From Roseovarius mucosus DSM 17069 (lineage in GTDB: Bacteria > Pseudomonadota > Alphaproteobacteria > Rhodobacterales > Rhodobacteraceae): a stretch of DNA of 64,000 nucleotides. Positions 1-10,426 of this stretch are shown in pieces. The first letter of the stretch is position 1. The number at the start of each line of letters is the position of its first letter. The notes beneath the pieces are model-generated. The model was not told the origin of the DNA, ran no database searches, and was given only the letters and a program-made list of their open reading frames with translations. A program made the position numbers and the translations under genes. The DNA lies in contig NZ_KN293978.2 in NCBI RefSeq assembly GCF_000768555.3, forward strand, positions 186,001 through 250,000. Direction: 5' to 3'.

Positions 1-1877
1 AGCGCCGAGTGATTATCATCCGGTGCGCGAGAAAGAGCGGCTCTTGGAGCGGCGCAATTTCGTGCTGCGCGAAATGTGGGAGAATGGCTATCTGACGCAG
101 GCGGCCTATGAGCAGGAGCGCGAAGCGCCGCTGCGGAGTGTGCAGAATGGCGATTTCCCGCCCTTCAGCGCCGATTTGCCGCCACGGGATTATTTCACCG
201 ATGAAATCCGGCGTCAGTTGAGCGCCGATTTCGGGGAGGGCGAATTCTTTAGCGGCGGTCTATCCGTGCGGGCGACCATTGATCCCGAGATGCAGGTTTT
301 CGCCGCGCGGGCACTGCGGCGCCAGTTGGAGAATTACGACCGGGGGCCAGGGACGCTGGCGCGGCACGGGCGAGAACCTGCCCGCCGAGGTTCTGGACGA
401 TGAGGCCGCGTGGCGCGCGGCGCTGTCCGGGCTGAGCGTGGCGCGGGACATTGATCTCGACGGAGTCTGGCATCCGGCGGTGGTGCTGGGGATCGGCGAT
501 CAGGCCATGCAAGTGGGGATCGAGGGCGTCGAGGGGGTGCAGGAGGTGCCGCGCAGTGACATAAAATGGCTGCCCAAGGATTTCGCCGCCACCTTTGATC
601 TGGGCGACGTGGTGCATGTGCGCGCCGTCACCAAGGATGGGGAATTCGTGAACTGGTCCTTGCGGCAGGTGCCCGAGGTGCAGGGCGGCTTCGTCGCGAT
701 GGATGTGAACACGGGCCGCGTGATTTCCATGCAGGGCGGGTTTTCCTATCAGGCCTCGGTGTTCAACCGGACCACGCAGGCGTTGCGGCAGCCGGGTTCG
801 TCCTTCAAGCCGTTCGTCTATGCCGCCGCGCTCGACAGCGGCTATTCGCCCGCGACCATCGTGATCGACGCCCCGATCGAGATCAACACGCCGCAGGGTC
901 TGTGGCGGCCGCGCAATTCGTCGAACAAGTTTTACGGCCCCACGCCCCTGCGCACCGGCATCGAGCAGTCGCGCAACCTGATGACCATCCGCCTCGCGCA
1001 GGAGGTGGGTATGGATGTTATCGCGGATTATGCCGAGCGCTTTGGTGTCTACGAGAACATGGGGCGGTTTCTGGCCAATTCGCTGGGGTCCGAGGAGACC
1101 ACGCTCTATAACATGGTCGCGGCCTATGCGATGTTTGCCAATGGCGGCGAGCGGGTGCGCCCCACCTTGGTGGACCGCGTGCAGGACCGCTATGGCAAGA
1201 CGGTATATCGCCACGATCAGCGCGATTGCGTCGATTGCAATGATCCCGGCATTCCAGCCGATCGTGGCCCGCGTATCGTGTCGGATCGCGAGCGGGTGAT
1301 GAATGCGGTCACGGCCTATCAGCTCACCTCGATGCTCAAGGGCGTGGTGGATCGTGGCACGGCGGCGGGGGCCATCAACCTGCCGGTGCCCGTGGCGGGC
1401 AAGACCGGCACCACCAATGACGCGCGCGATGTGTGGTTCGTGGGCTTTACCAGCAATATCGCGGCGGGCTGTTACATCGGCCATGACCAGCCGCGCGGCC
1501 TTGGCCGGTCGGCCTATGGCTCGTCGCTCTGCGGGCCGGTGTTTCAGGATTTCATGGAGGAAGCGATCAAGAAATACGGCGGCGGTCCGTTCGAAGTGCC
1601 GCCCGGCGGGCATTTCCTAAAGATCGACCGGTTCACCGGTGCGCGCCTTTCGGATGATGCGACCGGCGACAATGTGGTGGCCGAATATTTCCGTGATGGT
1701 GAAGAGCCAGTGTTTGGTGTGACCTATGATGGGGGTTTTGCCATGGGCAATGACCTTGATCTCTTTGCCGCGGGCGAGCGCGAGCAGGTGCAGGAGGTCA
1801 CGACCTCGACCGGTGAAAAAGCGCGGGTGGGTGGCAAGGCCAGCTTTGGGTCGATGAGTTCGGGTGGCTTGTACTAG
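1..1877 (+). CDS. mrcA: Penicillin-binding protein 1A (5'-partial, apparent frameshift)
   Basis: Class A penicillin-binding protein, a membrane-anchored periplasmic enzyme that polymerises and cross-links peptidoglycan. The window opens inside the gene, near the end of the glycosyltransferase domain, in the frame starting at base 2. That frame runs to 403, while the rest of the protein is in the frame that ends at 1877. Homology moves from one to the other at the G5 run 342-346. With four Gs the two halves join smoothly as NYDRG-QGRWRGTGE. The transpeptidase domain is intact, with active-site SSFK (in PGSSFKPF), SRN and KTGTT motifs and a DVWFVGF segment. Translation as written would stop at 403 and lose the transpeptidase domain. 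A sequence error is more likely than a real null, because the remaining 1.5 kb shows no other damage. Confidence 0.9.
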
Positions 1878-1941
1878 GGCTCTCTTGCCCGGCCCGGCGC
1901 GCTGCGCTATCACCCGCACCTGACCAGACAAGGACATTCCG

Positions 1942-3069
1942 ATGCGCGCAGAAACCCAGAACCTCGTGGCCGAGATCCAAAAGTCGTTGGAGCTGTTGCG
2001 GCAGCGGCTGGGGTGGGAGACCGCCCGGCACCGGCTGGAGGAATTCAATGCCCGGGTCGAAGATCCGACGCTCTGGGATGATCCTGCGCGGGCACAGGCG
2101 CTGATGCGTGAGCGGCAGGCGCTTGTCGATGCGCTTGAGACCCATGACAGCCTCAAGCAGGAGTTGGAGGATCATCTGGGTCTGATTGAGTTGGGCGAAG
2201 CCGAAGGTGACACCGAGGTTGTGGCCGAGGCTGAGGCCGCGATCAAGGCGCTGGCCAAGGTGGCCGCCGCCAAGGAGTTGGAGGCGCTGCTCGATGGCGA
2301 GGCGGATTCCAACGATACCTTTCTGGAGATCAACGCAGGGGCCGGGGGCACGGAAAGCTGTGACTGGGCGTCGATGCTGGCGCGGATGTATGTGCGTTGG
2401 GCGGAAAAGCGCGGCTACACTGTCGAACTGCAATCAGAATCGGCGGGCGATGAGGCGGGCATCAAATCCGCCGCCTACAAGATCAGCGGGCACAATGCCT
2501 ATGGTTGGCTGAAGTCCGAATCGGGTGTGCACCGGCTGGTGCGGATTTCGCCCTTTGATTCGGCAGCGAAGCGGCACACGTCGTTCTCGTCGGTTTGGGT
2601 CTATCCGGTGGTGGATGACAATATCGAGATCGAGGTCAATCCGTCGGATATTCGCATCGATACCTATCGCAGCTCTGGTGCGGGCGGGCAGCACGTGAAC
2701 ACCACCGACTCGGCGGTGCGGATCACGCATATGCCGACGGGCATCGTGGTCACGAGCAGCCAGAAATCGCAGCACCAGAACCGCGACATCGCCATGAAAG
2801 CGCTGAAATCGCGGCTCTACCAGTTGGAACTGGACCGGCGCAACGCGGCGATCAACGAGGCGCATGACGCCAAGGGCGATGCCGGCTGGGGCAATCAGAT
2901 CCGGTCGTATGTGTTGCAGCCCTATCAGATGGTCAAAGACCTGCGCACCGGGGTCGAGACATCGGATACCAAGGGGGTACTTGATGGCGATCTGGACGAA
3001 TTCATGGCTGCCACGCTGGCGATGAATGTCAGCGGCAAGAGCCGCGCCGAGGCGCAGGGGAGTGATTGA
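1942..3069 (+). CDS. prfB: Peptide chain release factor 2
   Basis: RF2 recognises UGA and UAA stop codons and triggers peptidyl-tRNA hydrolysis on the ribosome. The 375-aa product has the RF2-specific SPF tripeptide at residues 203-205 and the catalytic GGQ at 248-250. The reading frame is continuous from ATG 1942, with an AAGGAC ribosome binding site about 10 bases upstream. The autoregulatory programmed frameshift of E. coli prfB is therefore absent. It lies 64 bases after the PBP1A gene on the same strand. Confidence 0.97.
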   Translation: MRAETQNLVAEIQKSLELLRQRLGWETARHRLEEFNARVEDPTLWDDPARAQALMRERQALVDALETHDSLKQELEDHLGLIELGEAEGDTEVVAEAEAAIKALAKVAAAKELEALLDGEADSNDTFLEINAGAGGTESCDWASMLARMYVRWAEKRGYTVELQSESAGDEAGIKSAAYKISGHNAYGWLKSESGVHRLVRISPFDSAAKRHTSFSSVWVYPVVDDNIEIEVNPSDIRIDTYRSSGAGGQHVNTTDSAVRITHMPTGIVVTSSQKSQHQNRDIAMKALKSRLYQLELDRRNAAINEAHDAKGDAGWGNQIRSYVLQPYQMVKDLRTGVETSDTKGVLDGDLDEFMAATLAMNVSGKSRAEAQGSD

Positions 3070-3235
3070 CCGGGGCGGGTCAGCCTGATTAGGGTGTGGT
3101 CCGTGGAAATTTATGGTGGAATCCGGGGCGCTCTGCCGCTTTGCCGCTTCCAACCGCCGGTGCGAGCGACTAGATAGTTAAATTGAAATTCCCGGGGACC
3201 CTGCAACCGACCCCCCGAGAAAGGGAGAGATTGAA

Positions 3236-3460
3236 ATGCTGAACAATATTGGCCTTCCGGGGCTTCTTCTGATCGCGGTGGTGGTGCTGGTGCTTTTTGG
3301 GCGCGGCAAGATTTCGTCGCTCATGGGCGAGGTGGGCAAGGGCATCACCTCGTTCAAAAAGGGCGTGGCCGAGGGCACCAAGGAACTGGATGACGCGAGC
3401 AAGGAATCTGCAGAGACCGCGCGCGACGTGACCCCGACCGAAGACAAAGACAAGGTCTGA
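3236..3460 (+). CDS. tatA: Sec-independent translocase subunit TatA
   Basis: Small Tat pore-forming subunit of 74 aa. It has one N-terminal membrane helix (about residues 5-21), the FGRGK hinge, an amphipathic helix around [13 protein letters not shown] and a charged tail. A strong AGGGAGAG ribosome binding site precedes ATG 3236. It is the first gene of tatABC, and tatB begins 7 bases after its stop. The cluster exports folded proteins with twin-arginine signals. Two predicted clients in this window are IorB (29921-32161) and the solute-binding protein at 58160-59821. Confidence 0.96.
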   Translation: MLNNIGLPGLLLIAVVVLVLFGRGKISSLMGEVGKGITSFKKGVAEGTKELDDASKESAETARDVTPTEDKDKV

Positions 3461-3467
3461 TCCTTAA

Positions 3468-3950
3468 ATGTTCGATCTTGGCTGGACGGAGCTATTGCTC
3501 ATCGGCATCGTGGCCTTGATCGTTGTGGGGCCCAAGGACCTGCCTGGAATGTTCCGGGCCGTGGGCAATTTCGTGGGCAAGGCCAAGGGCATGGCCCGCG
3601 AATTCAGTCGCGCCATGAATGATGCCGCCGATCAGTCCGGCGTGGGTGACATTCAAAAAACCTTCAAATCTGCCGCGAACCCTATGAAGACCGCGATGGA
3701 CGAGGTGCGCAAGACCACCGACAGCGTCACACGCGACCTGAATGAGGCGACCAAGCCGCCGCTCAGCGCCGAACAGCAGGCCGCCGCCGACAAGGCCCGC
3801 GCCGCGACCGCCGAGATGGCAGAGGCGCGCAAGGCGGCGAAGGCGGAGGCCGCGCCGGAGAAGGCGGCGGCAAAGCCGAAAGCGCCCGCAAAGCCCAAGG
3901 CCGCGCCGAAGGCCAAGGCCAAAAAGACCAAGGCAGGGGATGAGGCATGA
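3468..3950 (+). CDS. tatB: Sec-independent translocase subunit TatB
   Basis: TatB forms the twin-arginine substrate receptor with TatC. The 160-aa protein opens with [13 protein letters not shown], a single membrane helix followed by the GPKDLP hinge and an amphipathic helix. This distinguishes it from TatA. The C-terminal third is Ala/Lys/Pro-rich low-complexity sequence, as in many alphaproteobacterial TatB proteins. Its stop overlaps the tatC start (ATGA at 3947-3950), which suggests translational coupling. Confidence 0.95.
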   Translation: MFDLGWTELLLIGIVALIVVGPKDLPGMFRAVGNFVGKAKGMAREFSRAMNDAADQSGVGDIQKTFKSAANPMKTAMDEVRKTTDSVTRDLNEATKPPLSAEQQAAADKARAATAEMAEARKAAKAEAAPEKAAAKPKAPAKPKAAPKAKAKKTKAGDEA

Positions 3951-4876
3951 GCCCGCGCGACGAGATCGACGACAGCAGCGCGCCGCTGATCGAGCATCTG
4001 GCGGAATTGCGCACGCGGTTGATCCGGTCGGTCATCGCCTTTGTCATCGGGATCGTGCTGGCCTTTACGGTGGCCGAGCCGATCCTGCAATTTCTGCTGG
4101 GACCGATTGAGGCAACGCTGCGCGAGTTGGGCGATCCCTCGCCCACGATGCAGTATACCAGCCCACAGGAATATCTGTTCACGCTGTTTCGCATTTCGAT
4201 GGTGTTCGGGTTTGCGCTCGCCTTTCCGGTGATTGGCGTTCAGATGTGGCGGTTCGTGGCCCCGGGGCTCTACAAGCAGGAAAAGAACGCATTTTTGCCG
4301 TTCATGATTGCCTCGCCGATGATGTTCCTTTTGGGCGCGGCCTTTGCGCATTTCGTGGTGACACCGCTGGCGATGGCGTTTTTCCTTGGCTTTGCCGATG
4401 TGCCATCGCTCATCGCGGATCTGATGACAGGGTTGGTTGGGCCCGAGGCTGTGCCGGGGGTTGCTGCCGCGCCCGAGACAACAGGTATTCGCATCACGTT
4501 CTTTGGCAAGGTGAACGAAAGCCTTGATATTACCCTGAAATTCATCATGGCCTTTGGTCTGTGCTTTCAGTTGCCGGTGTTGCTGACGCTGATGGGTAAG
4601 GCCGGGCTGGTGAGCGCGGTGGGCCTCAAATCCGTGCGCAAATATGCTGTGATCGGTATTCTTGTCCTCGCAGCATTGGTGACGCCGCCCGACGTGATGA
4701 CACAATTGATCCTCTTCGTGGTGGTCTACGGCCTCTATGAAATCTCTATCCAGCTTGTGACCTGGGTCGAGAAAAAGCGAGAGGCGGAGCTGCGCGCGCA
4801 GGGGCTGTGGTTTGACGAGGAAGAGGCAGAGGAAGACGCCGAGGCCGACACGTCCGAGGAAAAAGGCAAGATCTGA
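3947..4876 (+). CDS. tatC: Sec-independent translocase subunit TatC
   Basis: Polytopic inner-membrane protein (309 aa) that recognises the twin-arginine signal. The cytoplasmic N terminus carries the family's [13 protein letters not shown] motif (about residues 14-26), followed by a periplasmic loop and six predicted membrane helices. A segment with [17 protein letters not shown] lies between helices. An acidic tail of about 25 residues extends past the last helix. It overlaps tatB by 4 bases and abuts the next gene with no gap, so all are probably co-transcribed. Confidence 0.97.
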   Translation: MSPRDEIDDSSAPLIEHLAELRTRLIRSVIAFVIGIVLAFTVAEPILQFLLGPIEATLRELGDPSPTMQYTSPQEYLFTLFRISMVFGFALAFPVIGVQMWRFVAPGLYKQEKNAFLPFMIASPMMFLLGAAFAHFVVTPLAMAFFLGFADVPSLIADLMTGLVGPEAVPGVAAAPETTGIRITFFGKVNESLDITLKFIMAFGLCFQLPVLLTLMGKAGLVSAVGLKSVRKYAVIGILVLAALVTPPDVMTQLILFVVVYGLYEISIQLVTWVEKKREAELRAQGLWFDEEEAEEDAEADTSEEKGKI

Positions 4877-5713
4877 ATGAGTGATCCGTTGGACCGTATC
4901 GCCGCCGCGCTGGAGCGGATGGCCCCGGCACCGCTTTCAGCCCCTGATTTTGACGCGGCGGATGCCTTTGTCTGGCATGTCAGCCCCGATCGGCTGGAGC
5001 CGGTGCGACAGGTGAGCCGGGTCGATATGTCCCTATTGGTAGGGGTGGATCGGTCGCGCGACACGCTGTTGCAGAACACGCTGCAATTCGCGCGGGGATT
5101 GCCTGCGAATAACGCGCTCCTCTGGGGGGCACGGGGCATGGGCAAATCAAGCCTTGTCAAAGCCGTGCATGCGGCGGTGCGGGCGCAGGACCTGCCGCTC
5201 AAGATCGTGGAATTGCAGCGCGAGGACCTGCCGTCGGTCAGCCGCTTGCTGAATCTCTTGCGCGGGTCGGAGGCGCGGTTCCTGCTCTTTTGTGACGACC
5301 TGTCGTTTTCCCATGACGATCAGCATTACAAGTCGCTCAAGGCGGTTCTGGATGGCGGGATCGAGGGGCGGCCCGACAATGTGGTGTTCTATGCCACGTC
5401 GAACCGCCGCCACCTGATGCCGCGCGACATGATCGAGAACGAGCGGTCATCGGCGATCAACCCGTCCGAGGCGGTCGAGGAAAAGGTGTCTCTGTCGGAT
5501 CGGTTCGGGCTGTGGCTGGGATTCCATGCCTGCGATCAGGATCAATATCTGGCGATGATCCGGGGCTATTGCGATGCCTACGGCGTCGAGATCGACGACG
5601 AGACATTGCGCGCGGAGGCGATTGAATGGCAGGCCACGCGCGGGGCGCGGTCGGGCCGGGTGGCATGGCAGTATTTCACCGATCTGGCGGGGCGGCGCGG
5701 CGTCGCGGTCTAA
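4877..5713 (+). CDS. DUF815-family AAA-type ATPase
   Basis: Predicted cytoplasmic P-loop ATPase of 278 aa from the DUF815 family, whose function is not established. Walker A is GARGMGKSS at residues 84-92, and Walker B is LLFCDDLSF at about 135-143. The sensor region FYATSNRRHLMP and the segment DMIENE follow, as is typical of the family. It starts one base after the tatC stop, so it is probably co-transcribed with tatABC. A role in Tat assembly or quality control is only a guess from position. Confidence 0.9.
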   Translation: MSDPLDRIAAALERMAPAPLSAPDFDAADAFVWHVSPDRLEPVRQVSRVDMSLLVGVDRSRDTLLQNTLQFARGLPANNALLWGARGMGKSSLVKAVHAAVRAQDLPLKIVELQREDLPSVSRLLNLLRGSEARFLLFCDDLSFSHDDQHYKSLKAVLDGGIEGRPDNVVFYATSNRRHLMPRDMIENERSSAINPSEAVEEKVSLSDRFGLWLGFHACDQDQYLAMIRGYCDAYGVEIDDETLRAEAIEWQATRGARSGRVAWQYFTDLAGRRGVAV

Positions 5714-5743
5714 TCCTTGCGCGGATTTCACGGAAACTTGCGC

Positions 5744-5758
5744 GTTCCCTTTATGTTC
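5744..5758 (+). promoter_or_regulatory. LexA (SOS) box upstream of uvrA
   Basis: GTTCCCTTTATGTTC is an exact match to GTTC-N7-GTTC, the LexA consensus known in alphaproteobacteria. It lies 68 bases before the uvrA start in the gap after the DUF815 gene. This predicts DNA-damage induction of uvrA. Confidence 0.85.
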
Positions 5759-5825
5759 TCAGATTTGTCTTGGAAGCGGCGGCGCTCTCGCCTATGTGTG
5801 GGGGAGGTGAGTCCGGGGGGTCAGA

Positions 5826-8684
5826 ATGGCCGATCTGAAATATATCGAGGTGCGCGGCGCGCGCGAGCATAACCTCAAGAACATCGACGTGGATATTCCG
5901 CGCGATCAGCTTGTGGTGATCACCGGGCTGTCTGGCTCTGGCAAATCGAGCCTCGCCTTTGATACGATCTATGCCGAGGGGCAGCGGCGTTATGTCGAAT
6001 CCCTCAGCGCCTATGCGCGGCAGTTCCTCGACATGATGGAAAAGCCGGATGTGGATCATATCAGCGGTCTGAGCCCGGCGATTTCCATCGAGCAAAAGAC
6101 GACGAGCAAGAATCCCCGCTCGACCGTCGGTACGGTGACGGAGATCTACGATTACCTCCGGCTGCTCTTTGCCCGTGTCGGCACGCCCTATTCGCCCGCC
6201 ACCGGCCTGCCCATCGAGGCGCAGCAGGTGCAGGATATGGTGGATCGCGTCATGGCGATGGAGGAGGGCACGCGCGCCTATCTGCTGGCGCCCATCGTGC
6301 GCGACCGCAAGGGCGAGTATCGCAAGGAATTTCTGGAACTGCGCAAATCCGGGTTTCAGCGGGTCAAGGTGGACGGGCAGTTCTACGAGTTGGACGAGCC
6401 GCCCACGCTCGACAAGAAATTCCGCCATGACATTGACGTGGTGGTGGATCGTCTGGTGGTGAAGGACGGGTTGCAGACGCGGCTTGCGGACAGTTTTCGA
6501 ACGGCGCTCGATCTGGCGGATGGGATTGCGGTGCTGGAAACCGCGCCCAAGGAGGGCGAGCCGGAGCGGATCACCTTTTCCGAGAAATTCGCCTGTCCGG
6601 TCAGCGGGTTCACCATCCCAGAGATCGAGCCGCGGCTTTTCTCGTTCAACGCGCCCTTTGGCGCCTGCCCGGATTGCGATGGCTTGGGGGCGGAGCTGTT
6701 TTTTGACGAGCGATTGGTGGTGCCGGACGAGGCGCTGAAACTGGCGGATGGGGCGATTGCACCCTGGCGCAAGGGTAAGAGCCCCTATTTCACGCAGACC
6801 ATCAATTCCATCGCCAAGCATTACGAATTCGACCGCAACAGCCCGTGGAAAGACCTGCCGGAGCATGTGAAGCAGGTATTCCTGCATGGGTCCGGCGAGG
6901 AAGAGATCAATTTCCGCTATGACGAGGGCGGGCGCGTTTATCAGGTGAGCCGGGTGTTCGAGGGCGTCATTCCCAATATGGAACGGCGTTATCGCGAGAC
7001 CGATTCAAGCTGGGTGCGCGAGGAATTCGAGCGTTACCAGAACAACCGGCCCTGTGGGGCCTGCGGCGGCTATCGTCTGCGGGCGGAGGCGCTGGCGGTG
7101 CGTATTGCGGGCCTGCACGTGGGCCAAGTGGTGCAGATGTCGATCCGCGAGGCGCTGGAGTGGTGCGGCACCGTGCCGGACCATCTGGGCAAGCAGAAGA
7201 ACGAGATCGCGCGTGCCATCCTCAAGGAAATCCGCGAGCGGTTGGGGTTCCTGAACAATGTGGGCCTCGATTACCTGACGCTGAGCCGCAATGCGGGCAC
7301 GCTGTCGGGTGGCGAGAGCCAGCGGATCAGATTGGCCAGCCAGATCGGCAGCGGGTTGACAGGGGTGCTCTACGTGCTCGACGAGCCGTCCATCGGCCTG
7401 CATCAGCGCGACAATGGGCGCCTCTTGGAGACGCTGCGCAATCTGCGGGATCAGGGCAATACTGTCATTGTGGTTGAGCATGATGAGGAGGCCATTCGCA
7501 CCGCCGATTACGTGTTTGACATCGGTCCCGGTGCCGGGGTGCATGGCGGCCGCGTCGTGAGCCACGGCACGCCCGAGGCGGTGGCCGCCGATCCGGCGTC
7601 ACTGACCGGGCAATACCTGTCGGGCGCGCGTGAGATTGCGGTGCCAGAGGTGCGGCGCAAGGGCAACAAGAAGAAGCTGACCGTGGTCAAGGCAACCGGC
7701 AACAACCTCAAGGAGGTGACGGCGACGTTCCCTCTGGGACAGTTTGTCTGTGTGTCCGGCGTGTCGGGCGGGGGGAAATCGACGCTGACGATTGAAACGC
7801 TGTTCAAGACCGCCTCGATGCGTCTGAATGGGGCGCGCCAGACGCCCGCGCCCTGTGAGACGATCAAGGGGCTCGAACATCTCGACAAGGTGATCGACAT
7901 TGACCAGCGGCCTATCGGGCGCACGCCGCGCTCTAATCCCGCGACCTATACCGGGGCTTTTACGCCGATCCGCGATTGGTTCGCCGGTCTGCCCGAGGCC
8001 AAGGCGCGCGGTTACAAGCCCGGGCGCTTTAGCTTTAACGTCAAGGGCGGGCGTTGTGAGGCCTGTCAGGGCGATGGGCTGATCAAGATCGAGATGCATT
8101 TCCTGCCGGATGTCTATGTGGAATGCGAGACCTGCAAGGGCGCGCGCTATAACCGCGAGACGCTGGAAATACGGTTTAAAGGCAAGAGCATAGCAGACGT
8201 TCTTGATATGACTGCGGAAGAGGCGCAGGAGTTTTTCAAGGCGGTGCCGAGCATCCGCGAAAAGATGGACGCGCTGATGCGGGTGGGCCTTGGATATATC
8301 AAGGTCGGCCAGCAGGCGACGACCCTCTCGGGCGGCGAGGCGCAACGGGTGAAGCTGTCGAAGGAACTGGCCAAGCGGTCCACGGGCCGCACGCTCTATA
8401 TTCTCGACGAGCCGACTACGGGGTTGCATTTCGAGGATGTGAAGAAGCTCTTGGAAGTGCTGCATGAATTGGTCGATCAGGGCAATTCGGTCATTGTGAT
8501 CGAGCATAATCTCGATGTGATCAAGACGGCCGACCATATCATCGACATCGGCCCCGAGGGTGGCGATGGCGGTGGCGAGATCGTGGCGGTGGGCACGCCC
8601 GAAGAGGTGGCGGAAGAGCCGCGGAGCCATACCGGCCGCTATCTCAAGGAGATATTGGCCGCGCGCCGTGTGGCGGCGGAATAG
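5826..8684 (+). CDS. uvrA: Excinuclease ABC subunit A
   Basis: UvrA is the damage-sensing ABC-class ATPase of nucleotide excision repair. It dimerises and loads UvrB. The 952-aa protein has both ATPase modules: Walker [10 protein letters not shown] at 34-42 and GVSGGGKST in the second half, with signatures [12 protein letters not shown] and [11 protein letters not shown]. Zinc-binding CxxC pairs are visible, including CPDC, CGAC, CEAC and CETC. ATG 5826 begins the usual [19 protein letters not shown] start. A LexA box lies upstream at 5744-5758. Confidence 0.98.
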   Translation: MADLKYIEVRGAREHNLKNIDVDIPRDQLVVITGLSGSGKSSLAFDTIYAEGQRRYVESLSAYARQFLDMMEKPDVDHISGLSPAISIEQKTTSKNPRSTVGTVTEIYDYLRLLFARVGTPYSPATGLPIEAQQVQDMVDRVMAMEEGTRAYLLAPIVRDRKGEYRKEFLELRKSGFQRVKVDGQFYELDEPPTLDKKFRHDIDVVVDRLVVKDGLQTRLADSFRTALDLADGIAVLETAPKEGEPERITFSEKFACPVSGFTIPEIEPRLFSFNAPFGACPDCDGLGAELFFDERLVVPDEALKLADGAIAPWRKGKSPYFTQTINSIAKHYEFDRNSPWKDLPEHVKQVFLHGSGEEEINFRYDEGGRVYQVSRVFEGVIPNMERRYRETDSSWVREEFERYQNNRPCGACGGYRLRAEALAVRIAGLHVGQVVQMSIREALEWCGTVPDHLGKQKNEIARAILKEIRERLGFLNNVGLDYLTLSRNAGTLSGGESQRIRLASQIGSGLTGVLYVLDEPSIGLHQRDNGRLLETLRNLRDQGNTVIVVEHDEEAIRTADYVFDIGPGAGVHGGRVVSHGTPEAVAADPASLTGQYLSGAREIAVPEVRRKGNKKKLTVVKATGNNLKEVTATFPLGQFVCVSGVSGGGKSTLTIETLFKTASMRLNGARQTPAPCETIKGLEHLDKVIDIDQRPIGRTPRSNPATYTGAFTPIRDWFAGLPEAKARGYKPGRFSFNVKGGRCEACQGDGLIKIEMHFLPDVYVECETCKGARYNRETLEIRFKGKSIADVLDMTAEEAQEFFKAVPSIREKMDALMRVGLGYIKVGQQATTLSGGEAQRVKLSKELAKRSTGRTLYILDEPTTGLHFEDVKKLLEVLHELVDQGNSVIVIEHNLDVIKTADHIIDIGPEGGDGGGEIVAVGTPEEVAEEPRSHTGRYLKEILAARRVAAE

Positions 8685-8687
8685 GGT

Positions 8688-9686
8688 GTGCGCCGGTTTC
8701 TAAGGCTGTGCGGGCAGGGTTTCGGGGGCGCGCTGTTGCTGGTCCTTGGGATTTGGATCGGGCTGAGCCTGCATTTCCAGATTGGCGCGCCGCTGGTGTA
8801 TGTCCTTTACGGTGGTCTGGCGGTAGCCATTCTTGGCGGTCTGCGGATGCTCTGGCGCGGGCAACTGGCCCGGGCCTTGGGGCTGACCGCCGTGGTGCTG
8901 GCGGTTTGGGCGCTGTGGTGGGCTAGCCTTGCGCCGCGACAAGACCGGGACTGGATGGCGGAGGTTTCGCGCGGTGTCACCGCAGAGCCCGTGGGCGATG
9001 GTCTGGTGTTTGTGCGCAATATCCGGGATTTTCGCTGGTCCAGCCCGACCGAGGCGGTCGAGACTTGGTATGATGTGACCGTTGACCCGGCGCAGATCAC
9101 GTCCGTCGATATGATCATGTCGGTCTGGGACAGCCCGGAGATTGCGCATACGCTGGTCAGCTTCGGCTTTGCGGATGGGCGGCACATTGTCTTTTCCGGG
9201 GAAATCCGCAGGGAGGTGGGCGAAGAGTTTTCGGCCATTGGCGGATTCTTCAAGCGGTATGAGTTGGTCTTGATCGCCGCCGACGAGCGCGACATCGTGC
9301 ATCTGCGCACCGACGCGCGGGGCGAGGCGGTGTCGCTCTATCCGGTGGCGATGGGGGCGGCGCAGCGCAAGGCGCTGTTTCTGGCGTTTTTGGACTATGG
9401 CAATGATTTGGCGCGGGAGCCGCGCTGGTATCACACGCTCTGGACCAATTGCACGACGATGCCCTATCGGCTGGTGCGACAGGTCGCGGAGGGGGTGGTG
9501 TTTGATCTGCGGGTGATCCTGTCGGGGCGGTTGCCGGGATACCTCTATGATCTGGGGGTATTGCCGGGGGCGCGGACGGCATCGCTTGCAGAGTTGAAGG
9601 CGCGGGCCGCCCTGCCGCGCCGCCCTGTGGCGGGACTGAGCAGCGCAGAGTATTCCGCGCTGCTGCGCCAAGGGTGGCGTGATTAG
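8688..9686 (+). CDS. DUF4105 (Lnb-type) membrane protein
   Basis: Predicted inner-membrane protein of 332 aa. Two or three hydrophobic helices fill the first 80 or so residues, followed by a soluble domain of the DUF4105 / Lnb N-terminal periplasmic type. Family signatures include the FVRNIRDF strand, a YDVTVDPAQI segment and the conserved WTNCTTMPYRL near residue 253, whose Cys resembles a catalytic cysteine. GTG 8688 lies 3 bases after the uvrA stop, so the gene may share the uvrA transcript. Its biochemical role is unknown. Confidence 0.8.
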   Translation: MRRFLRLCGQGFGGALLLVLGIWIGLSLHFQIGAPLVYVLYGGLAVAILGGLRMLWRGQLARALGLTAVVLAVWALWWASLAPRQDRDWMAEVSRGVTAEPVGDGLVFVRNIRDFRWSSPTEAVETWYDVTVDPAQITSVDMIMSVWDSPEIAHTLVSFGFADGRHIVFSGEIRREVGEEFSAIGGFFKRYELVLIAADERDIVHLRTDARGEAVSLYPVAMGAAQRKALFLAFLDYGNDLAREPRWYHTLWTNCTTMPYRLVRQVAEGVVFDLRVILSGRLPGYLYDLGVLPGARTASLAELKARAALPRRPVAGLSSAEYSALLRQGWRD

Positions 9687-9704
9687 AGCGTAACCGGATA
9701 GAGC

Positions 9705-10022
9705 TTAGTTCAACACGGCTGCCGCAGCCCCGATCAGGTCGAGAACCTCGCGGGTTTCGCGGTTGACGCGGTAAATCTGGTCACCGACGCGGTAGTAGGT
9801 CTCGTTCCGGTCCAGACCGTAACGATCGGGATTGCGCAAGATGATGTAATCGTCGCCGATACGGTCGCCGATACGATAGTAGCCTTGCTTTTTCGCATGG
9901 CCGGGGGGCTGACAGCCGTTGTGCTTCTTGGCCAGCCCCGGCGGGCAATGGCCGTGACCGGCATAGGCTGGGGCACCGCCCAAGGTCATTCCCAGGATCA
10001 ACAGGATCATCGTGTGTTTCAT
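9705..10022 (-). CDS. Small exported RcnB-like protein
   Basis: Predicted secreted protein of 105 aa. I chose ATG 10022 because it starts a clean signal peptide (MKHTMILLILGM, predicted cleavage after APAYA) and has an AAGGAC ribosome binding site. The mature part holds a PPGLAKK / PPGHAKK duplication and then two GD-containing strands, YYRIGDRI and YYRVGDQI. This resembles the RcnB/YdcL-type periplasmic fold, but the similarity is short. Function is unknown; envelope or metal homeostasis is a possibility. Confidence 0.6.
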   Translation of the reverse strand: MKHTMILLILGMTLGGAPAYAGHGHCPPGLAKKHNGCQPPGHAKKQGYYRIGDRIGDDYIILRNPDRYGLDRNETYYRVGDQIYRVNRETREVLDLIGAAAAVLN

Positions 10023-10109
10023 GGCCTGTCCTTTCATGTGAAGGACAGACATGGGCGGTCTCACGCCCGATGCCAAGGCCGGGCGTGCGCGGTGGGCGAA
10101 ACCTTGCCG

Positions 10110-10313
10110 TTATTTCTTGAGCGGGCAGGTCGAGAGGCCGAGGATCGAATAGAGCGGGCAAGAGGACATGAGGCCGGTCACAAGCGGAACGATTCCGATC
10201 AGATAGAGCCAGCTATAGGCACCCTCGCGGTTGAGCACGAAGCCTGCGAGCAGGGCAAGGCCGAGCAGGATGCGCAGGGCGCGGTCGATGGAGCCGACAT
10301 TTTTCTTGAGCAT
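10110..10313 (-). CDS. DUF2892 small inner-membrane protein
   Basis: A 67-aa protein with the DUF2892 (YgaP-like membrane domain) pattern. It has MLKKNVGSIDRALRI, two membrane helices, and a C-terminal SSCPLYSILGLSTCP motif with two cysteines. ATG 10313 is preferred because the family begins at that residue. In other bacteria such domains accompany rhodaneses, but none is adjacent here. Inverted repeats lie upstream at 10334-10360 and 10387-10403. Confidence 0.8.
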   Translation of the reverse strand: MLKKNVGSIDRALRILLGLALLAGFVLNREGAYSWLYLIGIVPLVTGLMSSCPLYSILGLSTCPLKK

Positions 10314-10386
10314 GGGATCACCTGTGGATTGAGGGGCGCATTGGCCCGGTTGATGCGCCCATTGTCCCATGCTGTGGGGATGCGGT

Positions 10387-10403
10387 CTGTGATCTGGTCA
10401 CAG
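10387..10403. promoter_or_regulatory. CRP/FNR-like palindrome between xthA and the DUF2892 gene
   Basis: CTGTGA-TCTGG-TCACAG is a perfect 6-bp inverted repeat with a 5-bp spacer, 74 bases upstream of the DUF2892 start. It resembles Crp/Fnr-family operators, but the spacer is one base shorter than the E. coli CRP site. A second perfect repeat (GGGCGCAT...ATGCGCCC, 10334-10360) lies between it and the gene. Confidence 0.35.
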
Positions 10404-10426
10404 AGGTGATCGGATTTATGGTGCGC

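Noticed and set aside
342..346. Programmed frameshifting as the explanation for the PBP1A break
   Set aside because: No slippery heptamer with a downstream structure is apparent, the family is not known for it, and a similar break occurs in yceD.
249..1613. Open frame of 454 codons on the minus strand opposite PBP1A
   Set aside because: The composition is that of an antisense shadow (Arg/His/Gly-rich) and the plus strand encodes the transpeptidase motifs.
1942..2030. Programmed frameshift in prfB
   Set aside because: The gene is open in one frame from its ATG with no in-frame UGA near codon 25, so the E. coli-type mechanism is absent.
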